Shown piece after piece: positions 23,610 through 33,202 of a stretch of 64,000 nt of DNA. Position 1 is the stretch's first letter, and each line of letters opens with the position of its first letter. The notes beneath the pieces are model-generated. The model was not told where the DNA came from. It did no database searches and saw only the letters and a program-made list of their open reading frames with translations. Source of the stretch: Marsupella aquatica (taxonomy: Eukaryota; Marchantiophyta); assembly GCA_973895155.1 (NCBI GenBank), contig OZ316895.1:7564001-7628000 (forward strand), read 5' to 3'. Position numbers and translations under genes: made by a program.

Positions 23610-25532
23610 ATGGCTATTGAGACTGGTTGCCCCTTTGTTGTCTAAGTTCTCTTCTTCGCAGCTGATTTCTTGACATATCTTCAATTTTCCATTAGATTTG
23701 AGGCATCAATTTTCAACACTTTCCATAAAGCAATTGAGCAGTTAGTTTCAGTAGTCTCAACCGAGATGACCTCAATTCAAAATGTCTTACAAAGTCTTTA
23801 AAGCTTCATTCCTTGGGATACCACATGATCACCAGGAAATTTTTGTGGAGACCATGGGCACAGGTGACATCTTTCAATCATGTCATTGGTGACATCCAGA
23901 ATTGAATTGCTTACCACACAAGAGATGTCAAAGATCCAAAAGAATCAATTATATTTTACTGTCAAAATTGTTTTTGGTGTTGTTTCATATGCAAACTACC
24001 CTCACATTGACAAGGTCTATTAAAGAATCCTTTTGCCACAAATGCAATTTCAAAGCACGCTAAAACTTTTTCTTAGTGAGCCTCTTCACACTTGCCAGAC
24101 ATAGACTGGAGAGGTTATTTAAACTCTGCGAGACAAAAAGATTTTGGAATGAGATCCTTTACATATTTATGATATCTTTTTATGCATATCAAGTCTTTTT
24201 TTGTTCTTCATCTTTGTTTCAACCATATCAAAGGAGCCAAACACACATATGTATTTTTTCTCCTTCTTGTTCCAGGATAGAGTATTCTCTTGTACGTGGA
24301 TTCTAATTATAATTTTGTTTTATTTTTTTGTGATTTCTAGCACACCATATAACAAATAAATGATAACTTAAAATTTTCAAAGAAGAATAATAAGTTTGAT
24401 ATAAATTACACTAAAAATAATGTAAATTCTCTCAAGTATAATGTGGTTCTTGTTAATTGTAGATTTGATGAGCGTATATAATTTTGTCAATTACAAATCA
24501 ACTTGGTTACAAATGATTGAATTTGTAATCCAATCACTAGGCTATCTAGGAAACTAGGAAGTTTGGGATTGCGGTGAAGAAGAATGATCCATTGGTTCAC
24601 TAATGGGCTTGACACCCCTGCAAATTTTTGCATGACTGCTCCAAAGAGTGACCATTGTTGGGTACGGATGACACCCCACGTACGAAGACACCGTACCAAC
24701 ATCCGCTCCTCTATTGACCAAGATGCATGAAGTCCAATGGAACGTTTGTAAACAGGATATAATATCGTCATCCGTTTCTAAACGAGATATAATAGTATCA
24801 TCCGTAGCGATAGCAACTGGAATTTGATACGTGTCATACGGTAATAGGAACAATATACAACGATAATTAGTGGTACCAACGGATTAATTAACGACAATGT
24901 TGAGTTAATTTTGGATGGTTTAACGGAACCTAACCTAAATGCACAGAAGTTTAACGTCAAATAAGGAAATTTTTAGAACACTTAAGGTGAACAAAAAACA
25001 ATTAAAGTTACTGTAACTTTTGGTAGCGACCCTTGCTATCAAAATTATTCCATTTTTGAATCAATGAAACTAAACCCAAAACATTGCAAAATTCTCAATA
25101 AACCTCTAGAATTGGATACTGGAAACTATAATTTTTGATAGCGAAGGTCGCTATCAAAACTCGTTACCACTTTTTTGGAATTTATAGTAGATTTCAATGA
25201 TATTAGGTTCAATACGAATCTTTTTTAGCATAGTTAATGATCGCTAGCAAAAGTTATCGTTCTTTATTATCGTTGTATATCCGTTGGCAGATACTATTCG
25301 TTACTGACCTTGTAAAAAGACGACAGGTGAATCCAATGGATATGTACGTTTGGTCGGTCGGTCTTTGGGTTGGTCGGTCGATTGTGAAAGGGCCCAAACC
25401 CGGTAGTACTTAGTGATGACTTATAATTGCGTATATAAGTAGAAAGACAAGTAGGTGTAGTAAAAGTGTTTGGATTTTCAAATTTTTTATTTTTGTTAGT
25501 TCTAATAAGTGGATGCGACAACCGGAGGCCGG
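23610..25532. other. region between Harbinger remnant and gypsy element
   Basis: No gene supported. Near 25025-25260 a short motif recurs in both orientations: TAGCGACC-TTGCTATCAAAA, TTTTGATAGCGAAGGTCGCTATC and ATGATCGCTAGCAAAAG. This looks like the subterminal part of an old DNA element. A GGTCGGTCGGTCTTTGGG tract lies at about 25351-25368. Confidence 0.4.
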
Positions 25533-25611
25533 TGTCGTGGTGATTCTTTGTTTAGTAAGTTCCTCCTAAGTATAGCTTAGTAGTATAGGATAGTAGTTTA
25601 AATTCTCGCAT

Positions 25612-25850
25612 ATGCAGTCTATAGTGTGCATGCTACAGTGCACAACCTACAGTGTGCATGCTATATTGTTCGATCTACAGTGTGCATGCTACAGTGCAAG
25701 ACCTACAGTGTACGATCTACAGTGTGCATGCTACAGTGTACGATCTACAGTGTGCATGTTACAGTGTACGATCTACAGTATGCATGCTATAGTGTACGAT
25801 CTACAGTGTGCATACTACAGTGTACTGTCTACAGTTGCTCCACTCACGTA
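25612..25850 (+). repeat. GCATGC-containing tandem array inside the LTR
   Basis: Units of about 18-20 bp and 36-38 bp alternate CTACAGTGTGCATGCTACAG with CAGTGTACGATCTACAGTG. Each has a GCATGC or GTAC palindrome. The array lies roughly 95-330 bp upstream of the TATA box, in the LTR U3 region, where such arrays commonly act as enhancers; that role is inferred. Confidence 0.85.
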
Positions 25851-25944
25851 ACTACAGTACTAGCACACTTACTTGCCTTGGATGTGTGACACATGGCTTC
25901 CATCCGTGTGCCATGCTTGATCCGTGTGCTTGAGGTGTGAGCAC

Positions 25945-25952
25945 TATAAATA
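25945..25952 (+). promoter_or_regulatory. LTR TATA box
   Basis: TATAAATA preceded by GAGCAC and followed about 30 bp later by a pyrimidine-rich CTCTCTCCCCTCAC stretch that is a plausible transcription start area. The same arrangement is found in the 3' LTR and, diverged, in the LTR relic near 51.4 kb. Confidence 0.7.
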
Positions 25953-26048
25953 AAGAGGAGAGGGGCTCTCTCCCCTCACTCCCCATTTTTCAACAACTAA
26001 GTTGTGAAGTCTTAAAAATCCATTAGACTTGATGATCTCTTCTATGAA

Positions 26049-26342
26049 TATAACCCTTATGAAGTAGACCCACTCATGCACTCTTGCTTAGAGCTTCGGC
26101 TCGGCCAGGGATATTTTGTATGAGTCGGACCTTCAGAAAGTGTTGTCATTTGATAGGAGATGGTTATTAAGTTCTAAAGAGTTGAAAAGTGCTCAACAAT
26201 GCCTTGACATCATATGCTCCCTTTTGGGTGAAATCCTTATGAAGTAGACCCACTCATGCACTCTTGCTTAGAGCTTCGGCTCGGCTAGAGGTATTTTGTA
26301 TGAGTTGGACCTTCAGATAGTATTTTCATTCAAAAGAAGATC
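26049..26342 (+). repeat. internal direct repeat of the LTR, about 110 bp, two copies
   Basis: Copies at about 26049-26163 and 26228-26342 share CCTTATGAAGTAGACCCACT, CTTGCTTAGAGCTTCGGCTC and TATTTTGTATGAGT. The same pair occurs in the 3' LTR, so it belongs to the element and was not made locally. Confidence 0.85.
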
Positions 26343-26757
26343 AACCTATTAAGATAAACATCTGCATGTATATACTTAGAGTTAACTCAATGCATGATTA
26401 AATTCAATAGAGCCAATTGTATACCCTTATATAGTTTACGGGCAGGATTGGGCTTGCACAATCTTTATCTTGTATTGAGATGGATCTCAACAAACCTCCC
26501 TCCGATGAGCCTCCCGTTTCTTTCTCGTTGGGAGATATTTGTTTTGTAACTCGACCCAAGGTAGCTGCCAAGGAGGCAATAGTCCGTAGGTATGGAGAAA
26601 AGGGTTATGATGTTGTGCTTTCATCCACGAAACCGTTCCTTGTAGTGTCTGCTACCTAGTCTAGAATAGTAATCATGATCTTAACTTAAACTCTCTCTTG
26701 ACACTAGCAGCCATAGGCCCGGTGCTTCCTCAAGAACCACATTTTTCCCCCCAGACA

Positions 26758-26782
26758 TGTTGGCGACCATACTGGGGAAACT
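26758..26782 (+). other. candidate primer-binding site region
   Basis: Directly after the 5' LTR the sequence TGTTGGCGACCATACTGGGG resembles the TTGGCGCC...GGGGA type of primer-binding region seen in plant gypsy elements. The priming tRNA could not be matched without a tRNA set. Confidence 0.5.
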
Positions 26783-26855
26783 TGAGGCTAGTGTCAAAGA
26801 TAAAAAGATATTGATGAGAGAAGAAGCTTGATAGAAAATAGAAGCAAAGGAGAAG

Positions 26856-28064
26856 TTGTTCACAATGGTAGGAGGAACTATGGAAGAGATGACTGAGATG
26901 TTTATGAGTTTGATGGAGGCCAAAGCACGAAGAGAGGCACCTGAGAACCAAAAGAAGGAGGAAGCAAGTCGTATGACCAAGTGCTTACAAGCCTTGTTAG
27001 CAAAGTTTGGGCAGTTCGACGGGAGAAGAGCAACGCAGTACTTGAAAGAGTATTGGACAGAGGTAGCCATCCACAAGATCAGTGAGAAGGTTGCCATTCA
27101 TGAATTTGCATCATTGGTGGAATCAGAATTGCAAGACATCATCACCAAGATTGCGGAAGGAGCCAAAGAGGATTGGAAAATATTTGAAATGAGGGTGAGA
27201 GAGGAGTTTCGATTTGAAGATCCAGATCGAGTTACTGCAGCCACGTTCCTTGGTTGGGTACAAGAGAAAAACAAGAAATTGGGACCTCAAGAATTATTGA
27301 GGGAATTCAATAGGCGCTACCATTAGCTATCTTCAAAGGATCTAACAATAATCAGTCTCAGAAGAGGGGGTCTTTTGATCCGTGCAGCTGATATACCTTT
27401 GAGGGTAGAGTTGGACAATGCTCTAGATGTTATTGCTCCAGATGCGGATGAAGTCACTTGGGAACAAGCAAAAGCTGCAATCCACAAGGTGACAAAGCAA
27501 AGGAGGAGAAGGGAGGTCGATCAAGAAGCGGAAGCTCCCATTCTAGACTTGAGAAAAGTCAGAGAAGAAAGCACTACTGATGGAGGAGAAAAAGAAGTCA
27601 AAAGCAACATCACAGAAGGGGGCGACATAGCATCGTTGACAGACATGATAGCAAAGCTTGCTCTTTCAATTCAAGCATTGGAGAACAAAAACCCTGGTGG
27701 AACATCACTAGCAGCCTTGAATAAAAACTGGAATTGTTTGTGGTGTGATAGCAAGGAGCATCACAGAAGGGATTGTGGAGAACTGACAGAAGCATTGCGA
27801 CTTCGACATGTCAAGTTTGTGGAAGGGAAGATTGCATTTGTTGATTCTGGAGAGCCAATACCAATGAATGTGAACCGAGGAGGAATGAAGCAGATTGTGG
27901 AACAGAGAATGAGAGAGAAAGTTTCTAGTGCTGCAGCAATGTATGGTGATCCTTCTGTCTTTAGTCTTCAAGTTAAGAAGGATCTGCCTTCCATAGAGCA
28001 TCTTGATATTATTGAGAGGAAGAGACTTGCGGAAAGTATCCGGAGAAAATCCGGTTGGGATGTG
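26856..28064 (+). pseudogene. gypsy gag, first part, with in-frame stop
   Basis: One frame from 26856 to the nested insertion, broken by a TAG at 27324-27326. The part before the stop matches the retrotransposon gag domain (FGQFDGRRATQYLKEYW to PQELLREFNRRYH). After it come a basic/acidic linker and a zinc knuckle CLWCDSKEHHRRDC of CX2CX4HX4C form, which binds RNA in Gag proteins. The TAG stands where a glutamine codon is expected, so a single C-to-T change explains it. The frame runs into the nested element at 28065 and resumes at 32729. Gag would form the cytoplasmic virus-like particle of the element. Confidence 0.88.
28060..28064 (+). repeat. target-site duplication of nested element, left copy
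   Basis: ATGTG just before the nested element, repeated at 32724-32728. Removing one copy plus the insert leaves the gag frame open, which supports these boundaries. Confidence 0.75.
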
Positions 28065-28984
28065 TGTGGTGTGTCCCATGGCTCCCTAAACCCAAGAAAC
28101 CCCCCAGCTCAAGCCGATTCCCGCAGGTTTCGTGCTTGGCGAGGCCATTTCCGTGGCTTAGCGGCATGGGACGTTGCTAACCTTCTACTACTACTATTAA
28201 CATTTTACACACATATACTGGACAGATCCTTCATCGGGTCATGAGATACGTAGCCGGCCTAATATAGGCCTTCCCCTGTCTTCCCTGTCTTCCCCTCCGT
28301 CTTGTTAGGTATGTTTGGATTCCGCCGCCGGAATGATCCCCAATAGGCTTGGTTAAGCCGCTAAGACCTCTCTCAGCTCGACACATCCAACTCTCACTCC
28401 CCTACTTACTTTCCTTCCTTCTGTTGATGTGGGCACTCTTCACACAAGTTAATGCGACACACAAATAGCAAAATGACTCATTCTGACTGAGTCATACCAT
28501 GCACTTGCCATACAAACAGTACATCTCATACACAAGTTCTGCGAACTAAGCCGTGAGGCCAACTCTATTCAGCTCTTAGGCATGAGGAAACATGAATATA
28601 CACAAGGGTCACTGTATGACTAACCGAGAGCTTCTCGTACTACTTGATCCCAGCCCGGCTGGTGCAAACTAAAAACTTGCTAAAGAAGAGGCCCTAAGCT
28701 CCCCGCTGCCCAGGTACTTATCCTGGTAGTGGATCCGCCATTCTTTGCATCGTAAGCCTAATCTACTTAACAGTAATCTACTTGCCCGAATCTACCTATG
28801 TACAGCAAGGCAGGAGCACAAGTGTTGCTCCTACCAGTGGGACCGCAATCCCACTAAGCTAAGTGTCAGGGCCGCTCCTGGTTCTGATCCTAATCCTAAA
28901 CGTGGAGATCCGCGCCCGCCCTGCCCACTCACGCCTCCTCCCTCCACGTCCGCCCTCCCTAAAAGGAACGGCGCCCTTGCACCG

Positions 28985-30871
28985 TCACGACACCGGTGGT
29001 GGATCCTTAATGGACGCCCCCAACGCTTCCTCCTCAGCCACTGCCGTAGGTTCATTCTCTGACAAATTACCTGCCCTTGACTGAGTCAACTCTCCATCGG
29101 CCTGACTGGGTCCACCTTCGGCTTCAGCCTCGACACCGGCCTCGGCAATACTCACGGCTTCGGCCTCAGCCACTCCCACGGCTTCGGCTTCAGCCACTCC
29201 CTCGGCTTCGGCCTCCCCTTCCCCTAGGGTAGTTGGATCCTTAGCCGTGACCCTGTCTGGGGTCGGTGCTGGGTCTACCTCCTTGATCACCACGGCCTGT
29301 GAAGTCGTATTACTCCTTGACCCTGAAGGTTTTCGCTTCTTCTTCGTTGGTGGCTCGGCAGCTGGTCCCTTCCCCTTCCCACTTACTTCCGGCACTGGTG
29401 CAGTTGGCGCGGCTTGTCCTTCGGCAATTACCACCCCTGGTAACTGGTTTGTCCCAACGGGAGATGGACCTGCTGCAGCTAAGCATTTAAATATTGCGGC
29501 TTGTTTCTTCAGCCGCTCTGTTTGGTTGTCGGCCCGCCGCTGTAGGTTCTCCATCTTCCTCGTGATTTCCTCCAACTCCTCTTGGGTTTCATCCAGGTCC
29601 TTACGTGCCCCCTCCAGCTCGTTTTTGGCCTCCTCCTGCTCCCTGTGGGCTTCCTCCAATTCCTTCTTCAAGGTAGCCCTCTCCTCCTGGGTTGCTCTTA
29701 GCTCCTTGTCGAGCTCTGCAATGATGACAGACTCCATCTGGTTCATCTTGGCGTAAGTCTGTTCGAGCATCTCGTCCTTCTCCCTTAGGTCGGCCTTGAA
29801 GCTGGCCGTCAGGGACGCAAGCTCCTGCTGCAGCGCCATAATCCCTTGATAGGATTTCCCTAACTCGACCTCCTTCTGCTCAAGGGCTCCGCGGATTTTC
29901 TCGAGCTCCCCTTTCAACGCCCATTCCTTTCTTTGGGTCTCCGCCATGGCCCGGCTGTTGGCTGTTATGTGGGCCTCCTCTGTATTCTTCAGCTCTTGCT
30001 TCCACTTCTCCCTCTCTTTGATCGTGTCGGCCAACTCTCCCTGCGTCTGAGTTAGTTTATCCTTGATATTCTGATTATCAGCCTGCGCGGTGTCCAACTG
30101 CCCCTGCATGATGTTCAGCTCATGTCGTTTAATCCGCAGTTCATCTTGGGCTTTCTTGGTCGCCCTTAGATCTTCAATCTCGGCTTCCATCCTCCTAAGC
30201 CGCCGAATGACCTCGTCCTTCTTGCTTCTCTCTAAAGCCACCGCTTCTTCTAATTGGTGCTTCTCCAACTGCTCCCTATGGAAAAAGGGTCCTACCTCCA
30301 ACTCCTCTCCAAAGATGCCGAGCGCAAGTTCCCCACACATCTCACCATACTCCATGGCTCTATTCTTAGCGTAGGTGGAGTAAGTAGAAGTGATCGGCAT
30401 CGCCCATCGTGGCCTCTGCTCCCAAGCCGTCCTGCGGATCTCTTCAATCGTGGCTAGAGGTTTGCTTCCTTTTTTGGCTAGCCGCCTGATGTCCTCCGGC
30501 CAATCTCCTCCTGGTAAATCCTTTTCCTTAGCCAGGGCGGCCTCTTCCTCCTGCTTGATTCGCTCCTGAAATTCCTGCACCGTCTGTTTTATGCCGTCGA
30601 AGCTCGGGGGAGCAACATCTGGTGGGGGAGACTCAGGGCTACTCTGCTGGTTGGGGTCCTCTCGCACTACCCTTGGAAGTGTGGGGACAAACCGGCCACA
30701 GGTCCTTACTCCTGGAACGTGATGGTCCGACCCATAGCCGGAATTATCATGGCTGCAGTCCTCCACTGCCTCCTCTACCTCTTGGACGTCCGGCTTCTCC
30801 CTCTCCTCTTCGTCGGTAGGAGCTTCAGGCAATTCTGCCTCAGATTCGGAGCTTGAGGTTCCCACGTACAT
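28985..30871 (-). CDS. coiled-coil protein of nested element (second ORF)
   Basis: 628 codons from an ATG that directly abuts the stop of the upstream ORF, in the same frame. The N-terminus is acidic (SSSESEAELPEAPTDEEER). Roughly residues 200-470 form a long predicted coiled coil rich in E, K, Q and L with heptad-like spacing, for example LRRMEAEIEDLRATKKA. A basic KKKRKPSGSR patch that could act as a nuclear signal follows. The C-terminus is an Ala/Glu repeat (AEAEGVAEAEAVGVAEAEA) encoded by imperfect tandem repeats at about 29105-29220. No catalytic motif is seen. It may be a structural, Gag-like or DNA-associated partner of the upstream product, or the C-terminal half of one 1206-residue protein. 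Confidence 0.75.
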   Translation of the reverse strand: MYVGTSSSESEAELPEAPTDEEEREKPDVQEVEEAVEDCSHDNSGYGSDHHVPGVRTCGRFVPTLPRVVREDPNQQSSPESPPPDVAPPSFDGIKQTVQEFQERIKQEEEAALAKEKDLPGGDWPEDIRRLAKKGSKPLATIEEIRRTAWEQRPRWAMPITSTYSTYAKNRAMEYGEMCGELALGIFGEELEVGPFFHREQLEKHQLEEAVALERSKKDEVIRRLRRMEAEIEDLRATKKAQDELRIKRHELNIMQGQLDTAQADNQNIKDKLTQTQGELADTIKEREKWKQELKNTEEAHITANSRAMAETQRKEWALKGELEKIRGALEQKEVELGKSYQGIMALQQELASLTASFKADLREKDEMLEQTYAKMNQMESVIIAELDKELRATQEERATLKKELEEAHREQEEAKNELEGARKDLDETQEELEEITRKMENLQRRADNQTERLKKQAAIFKCLAAAGPSPVGTNQLPGVVIAEGQAAPTAPVPEVSGKGKGPAAEPPTKKKRKPSGSRSNTTSQAVVIKEVDPAPTPDRVTAKDPTTLGEGEAEAEGVAEAEAVGVAEAEAVSIAEAGVEAEAEGGPSQADGELTQSRAGNLSENEPTAVAEEEALGASIKDPPPVS

Positions 30872-32608
30872 TCAAACACCTGGCTTGGATTCCGGCCTGA
30901 TTCTCTCCTTGTCTCCAGCAAAGGGGTTTTCTCTTGTGAGCCGGTGTAGGCCTACCTCTGTAGTAGTGTCCTGCATTGTTGCCGTTGCCGTTGTTGTTGC
31001 CGATGCCGATTTCTTTTCTTTCTCCAGTAGTTTCAGCAGACTCTGCATGCCTGGTTGCTGCATCGGCAAGTCTTCCTTCCTGGGCCTAAACACCTGCTCG
31101 ATCGTAGGACTAACAGGTGGTTGAGGCTTCTCAGCCAACGGCCTCGGCGTTGGAGCTTCCTCGGGTGCCCTTACCTGCAGGGGAAGTACCGGGGCAAAAG
31201 TCTGACCTCTGGCATACCGGCACAACAGCGGCATGTGATAGCCAAGCCGCGACACACTCCCCATGCCGATTACCTGTTGCTCCTCCTTTAAGATCTTCTT
31301 CAATTGGTTGAGGAGGTACCCGTTGTAGTCCCGGCTTGGGTCTGGCCTTTCTGCCAGATAGACCTGTGCCTTGCCGATCTCTGCCCTCGGCAAGTTACAA
31401 TGCATGGTCACCCGCAAGAAGTCGATCATCTCTCCTATGTGCGGGTTGGTGCAGGTGTTCCGGAAGAAGCCATTCTTCGTTGATGGCCCGGGGAACGACC
31501 GGAACTCCTTGTCAGGCAAGGTCTTCCTGGTATCAACTTTGGTCTTATTGCCTATCGGCAAGCCAAACACTTCGGCAATTACCTTGGGAGTAAGATAGGA
31601 ATCCTTCCCATATATCCTCGTGCAATTGGTCTCGGGTTCCCATGACCCCACGAATTCTAATAGGTCTGACTCCGGTACCTCCGGCTTCAGCCATGGTAAT
31701 CTTACAAAGGCCTCCAAGCCGGATCCGGCCATGAAGCCTTGGTACTTCTTGGTCTGCATGGCCGTAAAGCATGCATCCTCCTCCCGTGCAAAATGTAGTT
31801 GCACCTCCACCGGTAGGGTTGCCGCCCAGCCCTTCCAGGTGTCATCCCTGGTTGGAATGGCCTTGATGGGATCGACCTCCTCCTCTTCGGCTTCTCCCTG
31901 CCTCCTGCTCTGCTGCTCGGCTGGCTTCTTTGGTGCCGCCGACCTCGTTCTTTTTGCCGGGGTGGCTTCATCGTTGACGGCTCCCTTCCTCTTCATCTCT
32001 GCTGCCGTGGAGGTTTCTCCTAGCACCGTTGCCTGGGTCCACCTTTCCGTGCTACCCTTTAATTCCCAGTGTATGTCGTTGCAGTTCTTGATGGCCTCTC
32101 GGATGCCGACGACGCTATCTTTGCAAAACAGAAGATCGTCGAGTTGATTGGAAGTAGGCGTCCACAGGAACTCGTCCTTGATGAGTTCGCCTCCTAAGAA
32201 AGCCGTCTTCTGCAGCTCCCACAATCGAGCGAGCTCCTGCCGTTCTTGAGCTGCCCTTTCTGACTCCTCGTCCTCGTAAGTCTTGATGTACTCAGTTGCC
32301 CGTTCGAACAGGCATCCCCAGAAATGTGCCGCTTGATTGACGTTGCTCATACCCTCCTTAGGTCGATCGTCGGTATCTATTCTCTCCCCGAGTGCTTGCC
32401 TAAGCAGCTGACAGTAGTTGGCCTCCCGTAGTCGTCTGCCTAGTTCGTGCTCGCAAATGAGCCACCATCTCCTGCAAGCGCTCCTTACCCCTCTCTTCTG
32501 CCGGTCCTTCTTCCCGTTGATCCTTCCTAGCCGCCGACGCTTAACGCGCCCTAACCCTAATCGGGTTTTCACCCTCAGCCTTACCTCCGGCCTCTGCCCG
32601 GGTTCCAT
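30872..32608 (-). CDS. large basic/acidic protein of nested element (first ORF)
   Basis: 578 codons beginning at an ATG about 115 bp inside the right end of the element. The N-terminal 45 residues are strongly basic (VKRRRLGRINGKKDRQKR), suggesting nucleic-acid binding or nuclear import. The middle carries AEMKRKG and PAKRTRSAAPKK patches and an acidic stretch. Around residues 330-480 a compact region (YGKDSYLTPKVIAEVFGLPI onward) faintly recalls the plant transposon-associated domain with a pattern like FDP..INRFLGLP. This resemblance is from memory and weak. The C-terminus is proline-rich and ends GDKERIRPESKPGV before TGA. No zinc knuckle, DDE triad or polymerase motif was found, so its function is unknown. 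Confidence 0.75.
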   Translation of the reverse strand: MEPGQRPEVRLRVKTRLGLGRVKRRRLGRINGKKDRQKRGVRSACRRWWLICEHELGRRLREANYCQLLRQALGERIDTDDRPKEGMSNVNQAAHFWGCLFERATEYIKTYEDEESERAAQERQELARLWELQKTAFLGGELIKDEFLWTPTSNQLDDLLFCKDSVVGIREAIKNCNDIHWELKGSTERWTQATVLGETSTAAEMKRKGAVNDEATPAKRTRSAAPKKPAEQQSRRQGEAEEEEVDPIKAIPTRDDTWKGWAATLPVEVQLHFAREEDACFTAMQTKKYQGFMAGSGLEAFVRLPWLKPEVPESDLLEFVGSWEPETNCTRIYGKDSYLTPKVIAEVFGLPIGNKTKVDTRKTLPDKEFRSFPGPSTKNGFFRNTCTNPHIGEMIDFLRVTMHCNLPRAEIGKAQVYLAERPDPSRDYNGYLLNQLKKILKEEQQVIGMGSVSRLGYHMPLLCRYARGQTFAPVLPLQVRAPEEAPTPRPLAEKPQPPVSPTIEQVFRPRKEDLPMQQPGMQSLLKLLEKEKKSASATTTATATMQDTTTEVGLHRLTRENPFAGDKERIRPESKPGV

Positions 32609-32723
32609 GGTTGCCCCTAATTGTTTATATTTTCCTTGTTTTGTCCCTATACTAAGGTGTTCCTAGGGTGCCTTCCTGCTTTACCCACTTAACCGGCCGA
32701 GTGATTCCTGTCTAGGCATCACA

Positions 32724-33202
32724 ATGTGCCTGTGTTGATCAACTCTATCACTGCGGAAGTAGGAGCAGCATGGAATGCCGCTGTGGAAGATAAGAGGAGG
32801 TATGAAGGCACTTCTATGGAAGAAACCCAAAGGAGAGAAAAACAACAGAGACCCGAAGCAGGACCTCGCTTCACACGTCAAGCCAAAGAGAAAGGAGTTC
32901 GATTTGAGGAGCCTGAAGCGTCCACAAGCAAGAGTCAAGAAGAAATCTCCCATGGAAGCTCAATGGATACTGACACCCCAAAGAAAGGTGCTAAGAAGAG
33001 CCCAGGCTATTTGCTTACTAGAGAGGTGGAGCAAACTGTTGATCCAGAAGTGATTGCCGAGAAATTTTGGCAGCAAGAGGCTATGGGGTTCACTAATGAA
33101 GAACTTTTTGGAAGTCTTCGTTTAGACTTACAAGGCAAGATCTTGGATAGGGCAAGAAGAAAAAGGGTTTACAAGGAGGGACCTCATGCACAAGATTCTT
33201 AG
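32724..33202 (+). pseudogene. gypsy gag, second part after the nested insertion
   Basis: Begins with the right copy of the ATGTG duplication and resumes the gag frame with PVLINSITAEVGAAWNAAVE. It continues as a charged linker rich in E, K and S and ends at a stop after GPHAQDS. It overlaps the protease ORF by 17 bp in another frame. The insertion alone already prevents a full-length Gag product. Confidence 0.8.

Larger units (their letters stand above)
25533..26757 (+). repeat. 5' LTR of gypsy element
   Basis: 1225 bp, nearly identical to 37295-38768 except for a missing 221-bp segment (present in the other LTR at 38189-38409) and one fewer unit in the internal GCATGC array. It begins TG and ends CA as usual for LTRs. 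It contains a TATA box, the tandem array and an internal direct repeat. Confidence 0.93.
28065..32723 (-). mobile_element. nested 4.66-kb element of unassigned class
   Basis: Inserted in the gypsy gag gene and flanked by ATGTG duplications. Ends are TGTGGTG on the left and CATCACA on the right, i.e. TG...CA with a 7-bp inverted repeat carrying one mismatch. A 5-bp duplication and TG/CA ends are typical of LTR-retroelement integration, yet I find no long direct repeat between the two ends. The leader before the first ATG is only about 115 bp. It carries two long minus-strand ORFs (578 and 628 codons) and about 0.9 kb of untranslated DNA on the left. It is visibly GC-richer than its host. No polymerase, integrase or known transposase motif was found, so it is probably non-autonomous. 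Confidence 0.8.

Noticed and set aside
25529-25532. CCGG as gypsy target-site duplication
   Set aside because: It matches CCGG after the 3' LTR, but four bases next to a GC-rich flank that itself repeats CCGGAGG are weak evidence, so it is not listed as a feature.
25612-25850. Regular repeat array that could suggest a CRISPR
   Set aside because: There are no unique spacers, the array is inside an LTR and is repeated in the other LTR, and the genome is eukaryotic.
29247-29756. 169-codon plus-strand ORF, Ser-rich
   Set aside because: Antisense shadow of the coiled-coil ORF of the nested element; its composition is that of the complementary strand.
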